Source: Streptomyces sp. TN58 (GTDB taxonomy: Bacteria > Actinomycetota > Actinomycetes > Streptomycetales > Streptomycetaceae). Taken from it: DNA of 64,000 bases. The position numbers and the translations under genes were made by a program. Positions 25,640-34,967 of this stretch are shown here, in pieces. Under the pieces are notes generated by a model that did no database searches, had not been told where the DNA came from, and worked only from the letters and a program-made list of their open reading frames with translations. The DNA is taken from positions 3,876,501 through 3,940,500 of the forward strand of contig NZ_CP018870.1 in NCBI RefSeq assembly GCF_001941845.1, in the 5' to 3' direction. Position 1 is the stretch's first letter. Every line of letters starts with the position of its first letter.

Positions 25640-27154
25640 GTGGCTCGTCGAGACCGGTTGTACCCGGAGGAAGCTTCGTCGACAGGGCAGGTGCGCATGA
25701 GTCTGTCCCTGCGGTTCGCCGCCGGATCCCACAAGGGCATGATCCGTGAGGGGAACGAGGACTCCGGCTACGCCGGCCCGCGTCTCCTGGCGATCGCCGA
25801 CGGCATGGGAGGCCAGGCCGCCGGCGAGGTCGCGAGCTCCGAGGTGATCTCCACCCTCGTGCAGCTCGACGACGACGTCCCGGGCTCCGACCTCCTGACC
25901 TCCCTCGCCACCGCCGTGCAGCGCGCCAACGACCAGCTGCGCGTCATGGTGGAGGAGGACCCCCAGCTCGAAGGCATGGGGACCACCCTCACCGCGCTGC
26001 TGTGGACCGGCCAGCGCCTGGGTCTCGTCCACGTCGGCGACTCCCGCGCCTACCTGCTCCGCGACGGCGTCCTCACGCAGATCACCCAGGACCACACGTG
26101 GGTGCAGCGCCTGGTCGACGAGGGCCGCATCACGGAGGAGGAGGCGACGACCCACCCGCAGCGCTCCCTGCTCATGCGCGCGCTGGGCAGCGGCGACATC
26201 GTCGAGCCCGACCTCTCCATCCGCGAGGTCCGCGCCGGCGACCGCTACCTGATCTGCTCCGACGGGCTCTCCGGCGTCGTCTCCCACCAGACCCTGGAGG
26301 AGACCCTCGCCGACTACCACGGCCCCCGCGAGACCGTGCAGTCCCTGATCCAGCTCGCGCTGCGCGGCGGCGGGCCGGACAACATCACCTGCATCGTCGC
26401 GGACGTCCTCGACACCGACAGCGGCGACACCCTCGCCGCCCAGGTCAACGACACCCCGGTGGTCGTCGGCGCGGTCGCCGAGAACCAGCACCAGCTCTTC
26501 GACGGCGGCAACGCCATGCAGTCCGCGGCCGGCCGCGCCGCCGGCCTCGGCCGCCAGGCCCCGCCGCCCGCGGGCTCCTTCGGCCCTCCCGGCAGCGGCG
26601 ACGCCCCCGGCTACGGGTACGGCGACCAGGGCCAGGGCGGCGGCTACGGCACCTTCGGCGAAGCCGACGGCTACGACGGCGACTCCGGCTACGACGACAG
26701 CTACGACCACCCCCGCAGGCGCCGCGGCAAAGGGCGCAAGTGGACCACCCGCACACTGACCCTGCTCGTCGTCGCCGGTGTCATCGGCGGCGGCCTCTAC
26801 GCCGGCTGGCGCTGGACCCAGACCCAGTTCTACGTCGGCGTGAAGGGCGAGCACGTCGCGCTCTTCCGCGGCATCAGCCCGAAGCTCGGACCGCTGGAGC
26901 TCTCCAAGGTGGAGACCGACCGCCCCGACATCGAACTGAAGTACCTGCCGCCCTTCAAGCGCAAGCTGGTCGAGGCCACCATCAGCGAGGGCAGCCTCGA
27001 CGGTGCCCGCAAGAAGCTGGACGACCTCGGCGTCCAGGTCTCAGCCTGCAAGAAGGACGAGGAGCGCCGAGGCGCCGAGGCGCAGAACAGCCAGACACCC
27101 GGCCCCAGCCTGACTCCCGAGGAGCAGCAGCTGGTCGGCCTGTGCGGAAAGTAG
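25640..27154 (+). CDS. pstP: PstP-type PP2C Ser/Thr phosphatase
   Basis: 504 residues from GTG with GGAGG at 9 bases; ATG 25697 (MSLSLRF), where the domain begins, is the main alternative. PP2C metal motifs occur in order: REGNEDSGY, ADGMGGQ, HVGDSRAYLL, CSDGLSGV and GGPDNITCI. A glycine/tyrosine-rich linker and one membrane helix (around TLTLLVVAGVIGGGLYAGW) precede a ~100-residue extracytoplasmic tail. It reverses PknB phosphorylation of cell-division and cell-wall proteins. Confidence 0.93.
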   Translation: MARRDRLYPEEASSTGQVRMSLSLRFAAGSHKGMIREGNEDSGYAGPRLLAIADGMGGQAAGEVASSEVISTLVQLDDDVPGSDLLTSLATAVQRANDQLRVMVEEDPQLEGMGTTLTALLWTGQRLGLVHVGDSRAYLLRDGVLTQITQDHTWVQRLVDEGRITEEEATTHPQRSLLMRALGSGDIVEPDLSIREVRAGDRYLICSDGLSGVVSHQTLEETLADYHGPRETVQSLIQLALRGGGPDNITCIVADVLDTDSGDTLAAQVNDTPVVVGAVAENQHQLFDGGNAMQSAAGRAAGLGRQAPPPAGSFGPPGSGDAPGYGYGDQGQGGGYGTFGEADGYDGDSGYDDSYDHPRRRRGKGRKWTTRTLTLLVVAGVIGGGLYAGWRWTQTQFYVGVKGEHVALFRGISPKLGPLELSKVETDRPDIELKYLPPFKRKLVEATISEGSLDGARKKLDDLGVQVSACKKDEERRGAEAQNSQTPGPSLTPEEQQLVGLCGK

Positions 27155-27182
27155 CCCGCGGGCGCAGGGGGCCTGCCACACC

Positions 27183-28607
27183 ATGAGCGTTGTCACCAAC
27201 ACGACCACCATCGGCGCCATCGAGCTGCCGAGCCGGCGGAACACCGAGCTCGTGCTGCTCGCCTTCGCCGTGGTCATCCCGATCTTCGCCTACGCCAACG
27301 TGGGTCTGGCGATCCACGGCGAGCTGCCCCCCGGCATGTTCGCCTACGGGGCCGGCTTCGCCGTCCTCGCCGGCATAGCGCACTTCGTCGTACGCCGGTA
27401 CGCGAAGTACGCCGACCCGCTGCTGCTGCCGCTCGCCACCCTGCTGAACGGCCTCGGCGTCGTCCTGATCTGGCGCCTGGACCAGTCCGTGCGGCTGCAG
27501 AACCTCGCCAAGCGCAGCTTCGGCGACTTCTCGCCCTCCGCGCCCCGCCAGATGATGTACACGGCGCTGGCGATCGCCCTGTTCGCCGCCGTGCTGCTGA
27601 TCCTGAAGGACCACCGCGTCCTGCAGCGGTTCACGTACATCTCCATGGCCGGCGCGCTGGTGCTGCTGATCCTGCCCGTCGTCCCGGGCCTGGGCGCCGA
27701 CGTCTTCGGCGCCAAGATCTGGATCAGCGTGGGCGGCTTCTCCATCCAGCCCGGCGAGTTCGCCAAGATCGTCATCGCGATCTTCTTCGCCGGCTATCTG
27801 ATGGTGAAGCGCGACGCGCTCGCCCTGGCGAGCCGCCGCTTCATGGGGCTCTACCTGCCGCGCGGCCGCGACCTCGGCCCGATCCTGATGATCTGGGCGA
27901 TGAGCCTGCTGGTCCTGGTCTTCGAGAACGACCTCGGCACCTCGCTGCTCTTCTTCGGCATGTTCGTGATCATGCTGTACGTGGCCACCGAGCGCACCAG
28001 CTGGATCGTCATCGGCCTGCTGATGTCGGTCGGCGGCGCGGTCGTGGTGGCCTCCTTCGCCAGCCACGTCCAGGCCCGCGTCAACGCCTGGCTCGACCCC
28101 TTCGGCTGCTACACCACCTCGGGCGCCTGTGAGCAGGTCGGCCAGTCGATCATGAGCTTCGGCTCCGGCGGCGTCCTCGGCGCCGGCTGGGGGCAGGGCA
28201 ACTCCGACCTGATCGGCTTCGCCGCCAACTCCGACTTCATCTTCTCCACCGTCGGCGAAGAGCTCGGCCTCTCCGGCGTGATGGCCTTCCTCCTGGTCTA
28301 CGGGCTCATCATCGAGCGGGGCGTCCGCACCGCCCTCGCCGCCCGCGACCCCTTCGGCAAGCTGTTCGCCATCGGCCTCTCCGGCGCCTTCGCCCTCCAG
28401 ATCTTCGTCGTCGCCGGCGGAGTCATGGGGCTCATCCCCCTCACCGGCATGACGATGCCCTTCCTCGCGTCCGGCGGTTCCTCCGTCCTCGCGAACTGGA
28501 TCCTCATCGCCGTCCTCATCCGGATCAGCGACACCGCCCGCCGCCCGGCACCGGCTCCCGCCCCGTCCCCCGACTCCGAGATGACCCAGGTGGTCCGCCC
28601 GTCATGA
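27183..28607 (+). CDS. rodA: SEDS glycosyltransferase (FtsW/RodA family)
   Basis: 474 residues with about ten to twelve hydrophobic helices. SEDS signatures include WISVGGFSIQPGEFAKI, FENDLGTSLLFFGMF and GFAANSDFIFSTVGEELG. It polymerises lipid II into glycan together with the penicillin-binding protein encoded next (its stop overlaps the pbpA ATG). Operon position equals mycobacterial rodA between pstP and pbpA. In Streptomyces this oriC-proximal copy is a paralogue separate from the division ftsW. Confidence 0.93.
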   Translation: MSVVTNTTTIGAIELPSRRNTELVLLAFAVVIPIFAYANVGLAIHGELPPGMFAYGAGFAVLAGIAHFVVRRYAKYADPLLLPLATLLNGLGVVLIWRLDQSVRLQNLAKRSFGDFSPSAPRQMMYTALAIALFAAVLLILKDHRVLQRFTYISMAGALVLLILPVVPGLGADVFGAKIWISVGGFSIQPGEFAKIVIAIFFAGYLMVKRDALALASRRFMGLYLPRGRDLGPILMIWAMSLLVLVFENDLGTSLLFFGMFVIMLYVATERTSWIVIGLLMSVGGAVVVASFASHVQARVNAWLDPFGCYTTSGACEQVGQSIMSFGSGGVLGAGWGQGNSDLIGFAANSDFIFSTVGEELGLSGVMAFLLVYGLIIERGVRTALAARDPFGKLFAIGLSGAFALQIFVVAGGVMGLIPLTGMTMPFLASGGSSVLANWILIAVLIRISDTARRPAPAPAPSPDSEMTQVVRPS

Positions 28608-30070
28608 ACAAGCCCCTGCGCCGCATCTCGCTGTTCTGCGGGCTGCTCGTCCTCGCGCTGCTGATCCGGACCAACTGGCTGCAGTACGTCCAGGCCGAGG
28701 AACTCAGCACGCGCAAGGAGAACCGACGGGTCCAGATCGCCCAGTACGCGACCGAGCGCGGCAACATCATCGTCCAGGGCGAGCCGATCACCGGTTCCGC
28801 GGTCACCGACGGCAGCGACTACAAGTACAAGCGCACCTACACCGAAGGGGAGCTCTGGTCCCCGGTCACCGGGTACGCCTCGCAGGCCTTCGGCGCCACC
28901 CAGCTCGAATCGCTTGAGGACGGCATCCTCACCGGCAACGACGACCGGCTGTTCTTCGACCGCACCATCGGCATGTTCACCGGCGAGAAGAAGCAGGGCG
29001 GCAACGTCGTCACCACGCTCAACCGCGCCGCGCAGAAGGCCGCCTTCGAGAAGCTCGGCAACAAGAAGGGTGCGGTCGCCGCGATCGACCCGCGCACCGG
29101 TGCCATCCTCGCGCTGGTCTCCACGCCCTCGTACGACCCGTCGAGCTTCGCCGGCAACTCCAAGGCCGACGAGAAGGCGTGGGTCGAGCTGAAGGACAGC
29201 GAGGACAAGAAGCTCGTCAACCGCGCCCTGCGCGAGACCTACCCGCCCGGCTCCACCTTCAAGGTGGTCACCGCCGCGGCCGCCCTGGAGCACGGCGTGG
29301 TCGACAAGATCGACGACCCGACGGACACCCCCGAGCCGTACATCCTCCCGGGTACCCGGACCCAGCTGCCCAACTCCCACACCGGTTGCGAGAAGGCCAG
29401 CCTCAACGAGGCGCTGCGCATCTCCTGCAACTCCGTCTTCGCGAACCTCGGCGACAAGGTCACCCGCGACAAGATGGTGGAGACGGCGGAGAAGTTCGGC
29501 TTCAACAACGACAAGATCGACACTCCGGTCCGCGCCTTCGCCAGCGTCTACGACAAGAAGATGGGCCGGGACGGCAACGCCCAGAGCGCGATCGGCCAGT
29601 TCAACACCGCCGCCACCCCGCTGCAGATGGCCATGGTCACGGCGGCGATCGCCAACGACGGCAAGCTGATGAAGCCCTACATGGTGGACAACCTCACGGC
29701 TCCCAACCTCGACATCATCGAGAAGCACGAGCCGCAGGAGATGAGCCGGCCGCTGTCCGCGGACAACGCGCAGAAGCTCCAGCAGATGATGGTCAACGTC
29801 GTCGAGAAGGGCACCGGCGAGAAGGCCAAGATCAAGAACGTGACGGTCGGCGGCAAGACCGGTACGGCGCAGCACGGCGAGGGCAACAAGAAGCGCCCGT
29901 ACGCCTGGTTCATCTCCTACGCCGAGAACCCGGACGGCACCTCGCCCGTCGCCGTCGCCGTCGTGATCGAGGACAGCGAGGGCACCGCCCGCGACGACAT
30001 CAGCGGTGGCGGTCTGGCCGCTCCGGTCGCCAAGGCGGTCATGGAAGCGGTGCTGGGCAGCCAGGGGTGA
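28604..30070 (+). CDS. pbpA: Class B penicillin-binding protein (PbpA)
   Basis: 488 residues. A short cytoplasmic tail and one membrane helix are followed by a dimerisation region and a transpeptidase domain with the three catalytic motifs: Ser217-T-F-K, Ser274-C-N and Lys418-T-G. It cross-links peptidoglycan and is the partner of the upstream SEDS protein (overlapping ATGA). An Asn-Asp-rich segment and a GEKKQGG loop precede the catalytic domain. Usual length for the family. Confidence 0.94.
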   Translation: MNKPLRRISLFCGLLVLALLIRTNWLQYVQAEELSTRKENRRVQIAQYATERGNIIVQGEPITGSAVTDGSDYKYKRTYTEGELWSPVTGYASQAFGATQLESLEDGILTGNDDRLFFDRTIGMFTGEKKQGGNVVTTLNRAAQKAAFEKLGNKKGAVAAIDPRTGAILALVSTPSYDPSSFAGNSKADEKAWVELKDSEDKKLVNRALRETYPPGSTFKVVTAAAALEHGVVDKIDDPTDTPEPYILPGTRTQLPNSHTGCEKASLNEALRISCNSVFANLGDKVTRDKMVETAEKFGFNNDKIDTPVRAFASVYDKKMGRDGNAQSAIGQFNTAATPLQMAMVTAAIANDGKLMKPYMVDNLTAPNLDIIEKHEPQEMSRPLSADNAQKLQQMMVNVVEKGTGEKAKIKNVTVGGKTGTAQHGEGNKKRPYAWFISYAENPDGTSPVAVAVVIEDSEGTARDDISGGGLAAPVAKAVMEAVLGSQG

Positions 30071-30264
30071 ACAGGGGATCACGGACCGGAGTACGTGACG
30101 CAGGTCACTGAATCCGGCCGGGATCCGCGCGTACGGTACCGGTCCAGTATCAGCCTGTGGCCACGAACCGATCACGGACGATCGGCCGGTAGCCTTTGCG
30201 CGAACAGCACACCGCCGGACCACACACAGGTGCGGTCGGGACTGACGGAGAGGGCTGCAACGTT

Positions 30265-32298
30265 ATGGAAGAGCCGCGTCGCCTCGGCGGCCGGTACGAG
30301 CTGAGCCACGTGCTCGGCCGCGGTGGCATGGCCGAGGTCTACCTCGGCCACGACACCCGGCTCGGCCGTACCGTCGCCGTCAAGACCCTGCGTGCCGACC
30401 TCGCCCGCGACCCGTCCTTCCAGGCCCGGTTCCGGCGCGAGGCCCAGTCGGCCGCGTCGCTGAACCACCCGGCGATCGTCGCCGTCTACGACACCGGCGA
30501 GGACTACGTCGACAACATCTCCATCCCGTACATCGTGATGGAGTACGTCGACGGTTCGACCCTGCGCGAACTGCTGCACTCGGGTCGCAAGCTGCTGCCG
30601 GAGCGCACGCTGGAGATGTGCATCGGCATCCTCCAGGCGCTTGAGTACTCGCACCGCGCCGGCATCGTGCACCGCGACATCAAGCCCGCCAACGTGATGC
30701 TGACCCGCACCGGCCAGGTCAAGGTCATGGACTTCGGCATCGCCCGCGCCATGGGCGACTCCGGCATGACCATGACGCAGACGGCCGCCGTGATCGGCAC
30801 CGCCCAGTACCTCTCGCCGGAGCAGGCCAAGGGCGAGCAGGTCGACGCACGCTCCGACCTCTACTCCGCGGGCTGCCTCCTCTACGAACTCCTCTGCGTG
30901 CGGCCCCCGTTCGTCGGCGACTCCCCGGTGGCGGTGGCGTACCAGCACGTACGGGAGGAGCCGCAGCCCCCGTCGAACTTCGACCCCGAGATCACGCCCG
31001 AGATGGACGCCATCGTCCTCAAGGCACTGGTCAAGGACCCCGACTACCGCTACCAGTCGGCGGACGAGATGCGCGCCGACATCGAGGCCTGCCTCGACGG
31101 CCAGCCCGTCGCCGCCACCGCCGCCATGGGCGCGGCCGGCTACGGCTACCCGGATCCGGGGCACGGCTACGGCCCGCAGGGCTACGACCAGCCCACCACC
31201 GCCCTGCGCGCCACCGACGCGGGCGCCCAGACGTCGATGATGCCGCCCATGCCCCCGGGCGACGGCGGCTACGGCTACGGCGACCAGGGCCACGGCGGCT
31301 ACGACCAGGGCCCGAACCGCCGCCAGAGCCAGAAGAAGAGCAGGGCGTCCACCGTGCTGCTCGTGGCGGCCGGCCTCCTCGTCCTCGTCGGCGCGATCCT
31401 CATCGGCCGCTCCCTCTTCGGGGACACGGCCGACAACCGCCCCGCCGTGCCCAAGCTCGTGGGCCAGACCCTGGAACAGGCGTCGAAGAGCGGCGAGAAC
31501 GTCGGGCTCAAGGTCGTCAAGGGCGCCGACGCGCCCTGCGACGACCAGCCCAAGGGCAACGTCTGCAAGCAGGACCCGGTGGCCGGGACCAAGGTCGAGG
31601 ACGGGTCGACGGTCACGGTCACGGTGTCCTCGGGCGCCCCGAAGGTGTTGGTCCTCAACGTGCTCGACAGGAAGTTCGAGGACGCCGAGAAGGCGCTGAA
31701 GGAGAAGGGCTTCCAGGTCGACCGCAAGACCCAGGAGTCCGAGCGCACCCCGGGCACCGTCCTGGAGCAGAACCCGGAGCCCGGCTCGGAGGCGGAGAAG
31801 AACAGCGTCGTCACGCTGACGGTCGCCAAGGAGCAGTCCAAGTCCGAGGTCCCCGAGCTCAAGGGCAAGACCAAGGACGAGGCGGAGAAGGCGCTCAAGG
31901 CCGTCAACCTGCGGCTCGGCAGTGTCACCGAGTCCGACCAGCCGGGAGCCGTTCCGGGCACGGTCATCACCCAGCAGTTCGCCGCGGGCCAGCAGCTGGA
32001 GCAGAACAAGACGGTGAACATCACCATCGCCAAGGCCGCGCAGGCCACGGTCGTGCCGAACTTCGCCGGTCGGACCCTGGGCCAGTACAAGAACGAACTC
32101 CAGCGGGCCAACCTGCGGGTCGGCATCGTCGCCGGCCCGTCGGACGACAACGCCATCGTGATCACCACCGACCCGCCGCCGGGCACCCCGGCCGTCTCCG
32201 GCCAGGCGGTCAACCTGGGCACCATCGCGGGACAGCAGGACGGCGGGAACAACGGCGGCATCTTCGGCGGGCTGACCGGCGGCGGAGGCCGCCGCTGA
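30265..32298 (+). CDS. pknB: PknB-type Ser/Thr kinase with PASTA repeats
   Basis: 677 residues from ATG. Kinase motifs: glycine loop LGRGGMAEV, Lys40, HRDIKPAN (Asp138), DFG (Asp156), APE-like SPEQ. A Gly/Tyr-rich juxtamembrane linker leads to a membrane helix (~375-395), then four PASTA domains, each beginning with a PxLxGxT/PNFAGRT-like motif, which bind muropeptide or lipid II outside the cell. It controls growth and division through FhaA/FhaB and is reversed by PstP. The 195 bases after pbpA may hold a promoter; no clear -35/-10 was seen. Confidence 0.95.
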   Translation: MEEPRRLGGRYELSHVLGRGGMAEVYLGHDTRLGRTVAVKTLRADLARDPSFQARFRREAQSAASLNHPAIVAVYDTGEDYVDNISIPYIVMEYVDGSTLRELLHSGRKLLPERTLEMCIGILQALEYSHRAGIVHRDIKPANVMLTRTGQVKVMDFGIARAMGDSGMTMTQTAAVIGTAQYLSPEQAKGEQVDARSDLYSAGCLLYELLCVRPPFVGDSPVAVAYQHVREEPQPPSNFDPEITPEMDAIVLKALVKDPDYRYQSADEMRADIEACLDGQPVAATAAMGAAGYGYPDPGHGYGPQGYDQPTTALRATDAGAQTSMMPPMPPGDGGYGYGDQGHGGYDQGPNRRQSQKKSRASTVLLVAAGLLVLVGAILIGRSLFGDTADNRPAVPKLVGQTLEQASKSGENVGLKVVKGADAPCDDQPKGNVCKQDPVAGTKVEDGSTVTVTVSSGAPKVLVLNVLDRKFEDAEKALKEKGFQVDRKTQESERTPGTVLEQNPEPGSEAEKNSVVTLTVAKEQSKSEVPELKGKTKDEAEKALKAVNLRLGSVTESDQPGAVPGTVITQQFAAGQQLEQNKTVNITIAKAAQATVVPNFAGRTLGQYKNELQRANLRVGIVAGPSDDNAIVITTDPPPGTPAVSGQAVNLGTIAGQQDGGNNGGIFGGLTGGGGRR

Positions 32299-32325
32299 CG
32301 CCGACGGCGTAGCAGCGCAGTGCAG

Positions 32326-32363
32326 AAGGCCCGGCCCTCTCAGGTGAGAGGGACCGGGCCTTT
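32326..32363 (+). terminator. Terminator of the pknB operon
   Basis: AAGGCCCGG...CCGGGCCTT arms with an inner CCTCTC/GAGAGG stem and a trailing TTTCGTT. The stem is about 15 bp including one mismatch. Confidence 0.8.
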
Positions 32364-32508
32364 CGTTCGGCAGGCCCCGGGCGGCGCCACTGGGCCGCCT
32401 GCACGCCGTACGGGACTCCTGAGGTGTTCAGGGGCTCAAAGGGACTCCCGTGGCGTCACAGGGCTCCCTGGGGCCTCCTCGGGCCTCCTGGAGCCCTCCA
32501 GGCCTGTT

Positions 32509-33234
32509 TCAGCGCAGCTCCGCCGGGGGCGTGCGCTCGGCGTCGACCTTCTCCGTACGGACCAGCTCGCCCCACACGATGTACCGGTACTTCGAGGTGT
32601 AGACCGGCGTGCAGGTGGTGAGTGTGATGTACCGGCCGGGGGTGGTCTTCCCGGAGTCCTTGGGGACGGCGTTGATCACGTCGGTGTTGTACTTCGAGGT
32701 CTGGCGCAGCTCCGCGAAGACCTTGTAGACGTACCAGGTGTCCCGGGTCTCGAAGACGACCGCGTCGCCGGCCTTCACCTTGTCGATGTTGTGGAACTTC
32801 GCGCCGTGGCCGTCCCGGTGCGCGGCGAGCGAGAAGTTCCCCTTCTCGTCCCACGGCAGCGCCGACTTCACCGGCTCGGTGTAGTAGCCGGCGACGCCGT
32901 CGTCGAGGACGTCGGGCGCGGTACCCGCCTTGACGAGCACCTCGCCGTTCCGCATCGCCGGGACGTGCAGGAAGCCGACGCCGCCCTGGGTGTCCAGTGC
33001 CCCGGGTCCGGCCTGCGCGGGGGCCGGCTTCTGCCACTGCCGGCGGATCTCGTCGCCCCGCGCGGCGGCCTGCCGGTCCGCGAGCACGTTCGTCCACCAC
33101 AGCGAGTAGGCCACGAACAGGCCCAGCACCAGACCCGTCGTGATCAGGACCTCGCCCAACAGGCTCAGGAACCCCGCGAGCACACTGCGGCTGCCGGCGG
33201 GCGGGGCCGCGGCGCGGCGGCTGGCACGAGACAC
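32509..33234 (-). CDS. Class E sortase (first of three)
   Basis: 241 residues. N-terminal membrane helix (residues ~20-45), a spacer, then a sortase beta-barrel with catalytic His in SLAAHRDGHG, Cys in TLTTC, and Arg in SKYRYIVWGEL. Class E sortases of Streptomyces attach proteins bearing LAXTG-type signals to peptidoglycan, for example chaplins and other long secreted proteins. No substrate gene is in the window. It lies 14 bases downstream of a second sortase. Confidence 0.9.
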   Translation of the reverse strand: MSRASRRAAAPPAGSRSVLAGFLSLLGEVLITTGLVLGLFVAYSLWWTNVLADRQAAARGDEIRRQWQKPAPAQAGPGALDTQGGVGFLHVPAMRNGEVLVKAGTAPDVLDDGVAGYYTEPVKSALPWDEKGNFSLAAHRDGHGAKFHNIDKVKAGDAVVFETRDTWYVYKVFAELRQTSKYNTDVINAVPKDSGKTTPGRYITLTTCTPVYTSKYRYIVWGELVRTEKVDAERTPPAELR

Positions 33235-33248
33235 TGCTTGATTCGTCC

Positions 33249-34070
33249 TTAACTGGTCAGCGCGGGCGGCGGGCCCTGGCTGCGGGGGCGTTCACCGGTC
33301 ATCCTGCCCCATACGATCATCCGGTAGGTGCTGGTGAACTCCGGGGTGCAGGTCGTCAGGGTGATGTACCGGCCCGGGACGGTGAACCCGGAGCCCTCCG
33401 GAACGGGCTTGATCACCCCGACGTTCGTCGGCGGGGTCTGCGCCAGCGACGAGGTCGTCTCGTACGTGTAGTACGCGTCCCGGGTCTCGACCACGACGGG
33501 ATCCCCGGGCACCAGCCGGTTGATGTAGCGGAACGGCTCGCCGTGGGTGTTGCGGTGTCCGGCCACCGCGAAGTTGCCCTGCTTGTCGGCCGGCATGGCG
33601 GTCTTCAGCGCGCCCTCGCCGTAGTGCCCGACCATGCCCTTGTCCAGCACCTTGGGCTTGCTGATGCCCTCGGCGACGGGGACCTTCACGTCCAGTTTGG
33701 GGATGTGGAGGATGGCGAAGCCCTGGCCCGGCTCGAAGGCCGTCACGGGCGGTGCGGCGGCGCCGCCGTCCGGCTGCCGTTCCCAGGTCTGCAGCAGGGA
33801 GCCGGCGGCGCCGTTCGCCGTCCGCTCGGCCAGCAGGTTCGTGTACCAGAGCTGGTAGGCGACGAACAGCAGCATCACCAGGCCCATCGTGATGAAGAGC
33901 TCCCCGCCCAGCCGGCTCGCGATGACCGCCGGGCCGCCGGACGGCGGCCGCTTGCGACGCCGCCCGCCCCGCCTCCGGGTGTTCCTGGCGGCCCGCTTCG
34001 CGGCCTCCTGAGCTGCCCTGCGTCGCGCGGCCCGGCCCTCCGTGGGGGCGGACGGCGCGACGGTCGTCAC
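33249..34070 (-). CDS. Class E sortase (second of three)
   Basis: 273 residues from GTG that overlaps the upstream amidotransferase stop (GTGA). A strongly basic ~45-residue cytoplasmic leader, then a membrane helix and a sortase fold with His in AVAGHRNTHG, Cys in TLTTC and Arg in STYRMIVWG. The charged leader suggests interaction with membrane phospholipid or the Sec machinery. It is coupled to the amidotransferase gene, an odd but widely conserved Streptomyces arrangement. Confidence 0.9.
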   Translation of the reverse strand: MTTVAPSAPTEGRAARRRAAQEAAKRAARNTRRRGGRRRKRPPSGGPAVIASRLGGELFITMGLVMLLFVAYQLWYTNLLAERTANGAAGSLLQTWERQPDGGAAAPPVTAFEPGQGFAILHIPKLDVKVPVAEGISKPKVLDKGMVGHYGEGALKTAMPADKQGNFAVAGHRNTHGEPFRYINRLVPGDPVVVETRDAYYTYETTSSLAQTPPTNVGVIKPVPEGSGFTVPGRYITLTTCTPEFTSTYRMIVWGRMTGERPRSQGPPPALTS

Positions 34071-34705
34071 GCGACGGCCTTGCCCACCACCGGGGCCAGC
34101 CCCACCGAGCGTTCCACCGCGCCCGCGTCACCGCAGCGCACCAGCCAGTTCGCGAGCATCCGGTGGCCCCATTCGGTCAGCACCGACTCCGGGTGGAACT
34201 GCACGCCCTCGACGTCGTGCTCCCGGTGGCGCAGGCCCATGATGATCCCGTCCTCGGTCCTGGCCGTGACCTCCAGGACGTCGGGCAGGGTCCCGGGCTC
34301 GGCGGCGAGGGAGTGGTAGCGGGTCGCCGTGAACGGCGAGGGCAGTCCCTCGAACACGCCCAGGCCCTCGTGCTCCACCGGCGAGGTCTTGCCGTGCAGC
34401 AGCTCGGGCGCCCGCCCCACGACGCCCCCGTAGGCGACCGCCATCGACTGCATGCCGAGGCACACGCCGAAGACGGGGACACCGGTGCCGGCGCAGTGCC
34501 GGACCATGTCGACGCAGACGCCCGCCTCCTCCGGGGTGCCCGGGCCGGGGGAGAGCAGTACGCCGTCGAAGCCGTCCTGCGCGTGGGCGAGGGCGACCTC
34601 GTCGTTGCGCAGCACCTCGCATTCGGCTCCGAGCTGGTACAGGTACTGGACCAGGTTGAAGACGAAGCTGTCGTAGTTGTCTACCACCAGAATGCGTGCG
34701 CTCAC
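34067..34705 (-). CDS. pabA: Glutamine amidotransferase, PabA/TrpG type
   Basis: 212 residues from GTG with GGGAG upstream and overlapping the next gene's stop. Class I GATase: nucleophile Cys82 in GVCLGMQ, catalytic His/Glu in QFHPESVLTEWG, and the oxyanion loop SPGPGTPEEAG. It supplies ammonia from glutamine to an anthranilate or aminodeoxychorismate synthase large subunit encoded elsewhere. The matching gene in M. tuberculosis (trpG next to pknB) is similarly placed. The bifunctional PabA/TrpG assignment is family knowledge. Confidence 0.9.
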   Translation of the reverse strand: MSARILVVDNYDSFVFNLVQYLYQLGAECEVLRNDEVALAHAQDGFDGVLLSPGPGTPEEAGVCVDMVRHCAGTGVPVFGVCLGMQSMAVAYGGVVGRAPELLHGKTSPVEHEGLGVFEGLPSPFTATRYHSLAAEPGTLPDVLEVTARTEDGIIMGLRHREHDVEGVQFHPESVLTEWGHRMLANWLVRCGDAGAVERSVGLAPVVGKAVA

Positions 34706-34878
34706 GGAGTGGCTCCCGATCCCTCGTCCACCGTCACGTCGTTGAACGGAAGGAGCGGCTCGGCCCAGGGGAAGACGTACTGGAACAGCACGAAGACCAC
34801 GGCGAGGACCAGTACGAGTGAGATCAGCGCGCGCACCCACGCGTTGCCCGGCAGATGCCGCCAGATCCAGCCGTACAT
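34702..34878 (-). CDS. Small conserved membrane protein
   Basis: 58 residues from ATG (MYGWIWRHLPGN); an in-frame GTG 24 bases upstream gives a 66-residue form. One membrane helix (VRALISLVLVLAVVFVLFQYV, quoted as ALISLVLVLAVVFVLFQY) is followed by an acidic extracytoplasmic tail. The stop overlaps the amidotransferase start. The sequence looks conserved in type for Streptomyces; its function is unknown. It may help assemble the sortase locus. Confidence 0.75.
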   Translation of the reverse strand: MYGWIWRHLPGNAWVRALISLVLVLAVVFVLFQYVFPWAEPLLPFNDVTVDEGSGATP

Positions 34879-34967
34879 ACCGCCTGATTCCTTTTCGTCC
34901 ACATTCGTTCACCGCACCGCGGGGGCGGTACGCCAACAGACTAAAGCCAGCGGCCCGGCGCGGGGGG